This document shows, one piece after another, positions 62,665 through 64,000 of a DNA stretch of 64,000 bases. The stretch comes from Bacteroides sp. MSB163 (GTDB lineage: Bacteria > Bacteroidota > Bacteroidia > Bacteroidales > Bacteroidaceae): the NCBI RefSeq assembly GCF_036416795.1, contig NZ_CP143867.1, forward strand, positions 1,116,001 to 1,180,000. The letters are read 5' to 3'. Within the stretch, counting starts at the first letter, position 1; the number at the start of each line of letters is the position of its first letter. Made by a program: the position numbers and the translations under genes. The notes under the pieces were generated by a model. That model saw only the letters and a list, made by a program, of their open reading frames with translations. It was not told the DNA's origin and ran no database searches.

Positions 62665-63357
62665 TTAATTCAAGTGTTCGATACGGAAATTCGTGAAGCG
62701 GACATGATTTTGAAGAAGGCGTAAGCCAAAATGTCCATCGCCTGCACCGGCTTCGAGAGGCAGACGGAAAAGTTTCTCACCATCTACAAGAAAAGTTGTG
62801 CAATTGTCCTGAACGCGGATCTGAATATAATACCATTGATTAGGTTTCAACAGATGAGCCGGGTCGGTATATTCTTTGATCAGAGGTTTGATACGGGCCT
62901 CGTCTACATCATAAAACTGACCGTAGTAACGACGAAAACGGGTAGTGGTATTATCATTACCACCATAGCCTACATAAAAAAGGTTCAATGTATTATAGTT
63001 GCGGAAGACACCGTTTCGCCAAGTGGAACGGGCCAAGAGTTTGCCGGGATGTTTCGGGTCGTTTGCAGCCCAGAAGCAGTTCATATCACTCAGGCGGTCG
63101 TGTTTGCCGCCATTCATTACCATACAGATATGGTAACTGATCTCGTAATCACCGCTCAGGCGATCTTTATACCATAAAGTAAGTCCTTCGGGGACAATCA
63201 ATTCAAGAGTATCTTCACGAATGGTGAAGTCCATTATTCCCGACTGGTCTTCAGCTATCCAATGGCCCAATGAGAGCCGATCCTGTGCCAATACGGTACA
63301 GGGCAGGAAAAGAAAAAGACATTTCCACAGAATTTGTATGAAAGATGAATGTGTCAT
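62665..63357 (-). CDS. Secreted DUF6250/DUF1961-like protein
   Basis: A 230-residue exported protein (signal WKCLFLFLPCTVLA). The mature part is a single beta-sandwich of lectin/concanavalin type: DYEISYHICMVMNGGKHDRL, LNLFYVGYGGNDNTTTRFRR, WYYIQIRVQDNCTTFLVDGE, GHFGLRLLQNHVRFTNFRIE. Such proteins accompany polysaccharide loci and may bind or cut glycans. It leads the operon with PL8-2 and sulfatase 3, with 21 nt to the lyase. The family name is given from memory; enzymatic activity is unknown. Confidence 0.75.
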   Translation of the reverse strand: MTHSSFIQILWKCLFLFLPCTVLAQDRLSLGHWIAEDQSGIMDFTIREDTLELIVPEGLTLWYKDRLSGDYEISYHICMVMNGGKHDRLSDMNCFWAANDPKHPGKLLARSTWRNGVFRNYNTLNLFYVGYGGNDNTTTRFRRYYGQFYDVDEARIKPLIKEYTDPAHLLKPNQWYYIQIRVQDNCTTFLVDGEKLFRLPLEAGAGDGHFGLRLLQNHVRFTNFRIEHLN

Positions 63358-63394
63358 TTCCGGTATTAGTTTCGTTTACAATATTTCCACATTG

Positions 63395-63450
63395 CAAAGA
63401 AACGGTACTTTTTAGAGAAAATGGCACATAAATCGTACAGAAAAGGTATA
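63395..63450 (-). promoter_or_regulatory. Promoter of the DUF6250-PL8-sulfatase operon with phased half-sites
   Basis: On the minus strand TTTCTTTG (63395-63402, one mismatch to the -7 consensus) is preceded by TGTGC at 26 nt, TGTAC at 37 nt and TATAC at 48 nt. These are the registers seen ahead of the susC genes. Confidence 0.5.
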
Positions 63451-63460
63451 TTTTAGTTAT

Positions 63461-63976
63461 TTAAGGATGCATCTCCTCAAACGCTTTATTCTCCTCTTCT
63501 ATTGTAGTGATGGTTTCCGGCAGTTCACTGATAGGAAGATCGAAATTATACCAGTCAGTATAGCAATCGGTAACGTACCACTTCCCGTCAATCAGTTCGA
63601 ACACTACGCGAAGGGAAGCTTCCGACTCATCATAGCCGGCCTCAAACTCTTTATGCTTGGGGTTGTTCACGGTAAACCGGGAGACATAAACTCCGCCCTC
63701 TTCGTCTGTGATGCGTTCTTCTTTAAACGCATCTTCACCCAGCAACGCCCACTTATCACGTGTAAACGGAAAAGTCTTCTCCGTCTCACCATCTTCCTCT
63801 AACAAGGCTATGGGAGTTTTCAACGGAAACTTGATACGGGAATACTGGAAAGAAGCACTGGAAGTAAATTTCTTGAGGAATGTCTGGAAGTCCTCATTAG
63901 TTGCGGCAGCATGACCATTCGTAGTCGTCAGCATAAGTACCGCGAAAAGACAAAATACAAAGTGAATTGCTTTCAT
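63461..63976 (-). CDS. DUF4348 secreted protein
   Basis: A 171-residue exported protein with signal AIHFVFCLFAVLMLTTTNGHA. The mature chain is acidic and fits the DUF4348 family of Bacteroides: EDFQTFLKKFTSSASFQYSR, FPFTRDKWALLGEDAFKEER, and DGKWYVTDCYTDWYNF near the end. The role is unknown. It ends 103 nt before the GAG lyase operon and has no obvious link to it. Its own promoter would lie beyond the last 24 nt of the window and is not visible. Confidence 0.82.
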   Translation of the reverse strand: MKAIHFVFCLFAVLMLTTTNGHAAATNEDFQTFLKKFTSSASFQYSRIKFPLKTPIALLEEDGETEKTFPFTRDKWALLGEDAFKEERITDEEGGVYVSRFTVNNPKHKEFEAGYDESEASLRVVFELIDGKWYVTDCYTDWYNFDLPISELPETITTIEEENKAFEEMHP

Positions 63977-64000
63977 CTAGTTACAATGTCAAAGGGTTTA

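Noticed and set aside
1..64000. tRNA, rRNA, insertion sequences, integrases or attachment sites
   Set aside because: No cloverleaf, rRNA segment, transposase or integrase motif was recognised on either strand by reading.

Overview
The window is a chromosomal segment of a Bacteroides species. Evidence: SusC/SusD pairs, a one-protein hybrid two-component regulator, many promoters with the Bacteroides -7 element TAnnTTTG, lipoproteins with late Cys lipoboxes, and A/T-rich leaders that mostly lack Shine-Dalgarno sites. No plasmid, phage, IS, CRISPR, tRNA or rRNA signal was seen. The genus is secure; the species is not determined.

Region 1 (1-9517, all minus strand) is a cell-surface glycan cluster read from one promoter near 9551-9582. 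In transcription order it holds a DUF4254 protein, a family 9 (heptosyltransferase-like) glycosyltransferase, a possible 18-residue mini-ORF, a WaaP-like kinase, and a three-gene module: a CDP-glycerol-type phosphotransferase, a class V aminotransferase and a TagD-like cytidylyltransferase. Then come family 2 glycosyltransferases and a WbsX-like protein. A decayed second WbsX copy lies directly behind the intact one. The last family 2 gene runs off the window start.

Region 2 (9832-20614) is mostly housekeeping: pdxB, purN, acpP-fabF-rnc, a phosphofructokinase with unusual substrate-site residues, a GH3-like adenylase, a DUF3078 outer-membrane protein, mnmA and cysS. Region 3 (23695-36902) holds a thioesterase, DUF3108 and Ig-like envelope proteins, an RND efflux operon followed by an LpxA paralogue, a NUC1 nuclease, a CBM9-like protein and a sugar-1-kinase candidate.

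Region 4 is a chondroitin/hyaluronan-type polysaccharide utilisation locus, split between 20697-23539 (GH88 and a sulfatase) and 35817-63357. The second part holds the kinase, the hybrid sensor-regulator, a sulfatase, SusCD pair 1 with a PL8 lyase, SusCD pair 2 with a beta-propeller glycosidase, and a minus-strand operon of a DUF6250-like protein, a second PL8 lyase and a third sulfatase. The inferred flow is: SusCD bind and import; PL8 lyases cut the chain to unsaturated disaccharides; sulfatases remove sulfate; GH88 splits off the unsaturated uronate; the kinase may prime GalNAc. The layout resembles, from memory, the B. thetaiotaomicron chondroitin sulfate locus around BT3324-BT3350.

The most notable signals not explained by the genes are two. 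First, five promoters of the locus carry TGTAC/CGTAC-like half-sites about 11 bp apart at fixed distances (about 58, 48, 37 and 26 nt) ahead of the -7 element, a probable operator of the hybrid regulator. Second, a conserved two-hairpin element with a GUGA tetraloop and compensatory base changes follows both susD genes. There are also several interspersed palindromic repeats.
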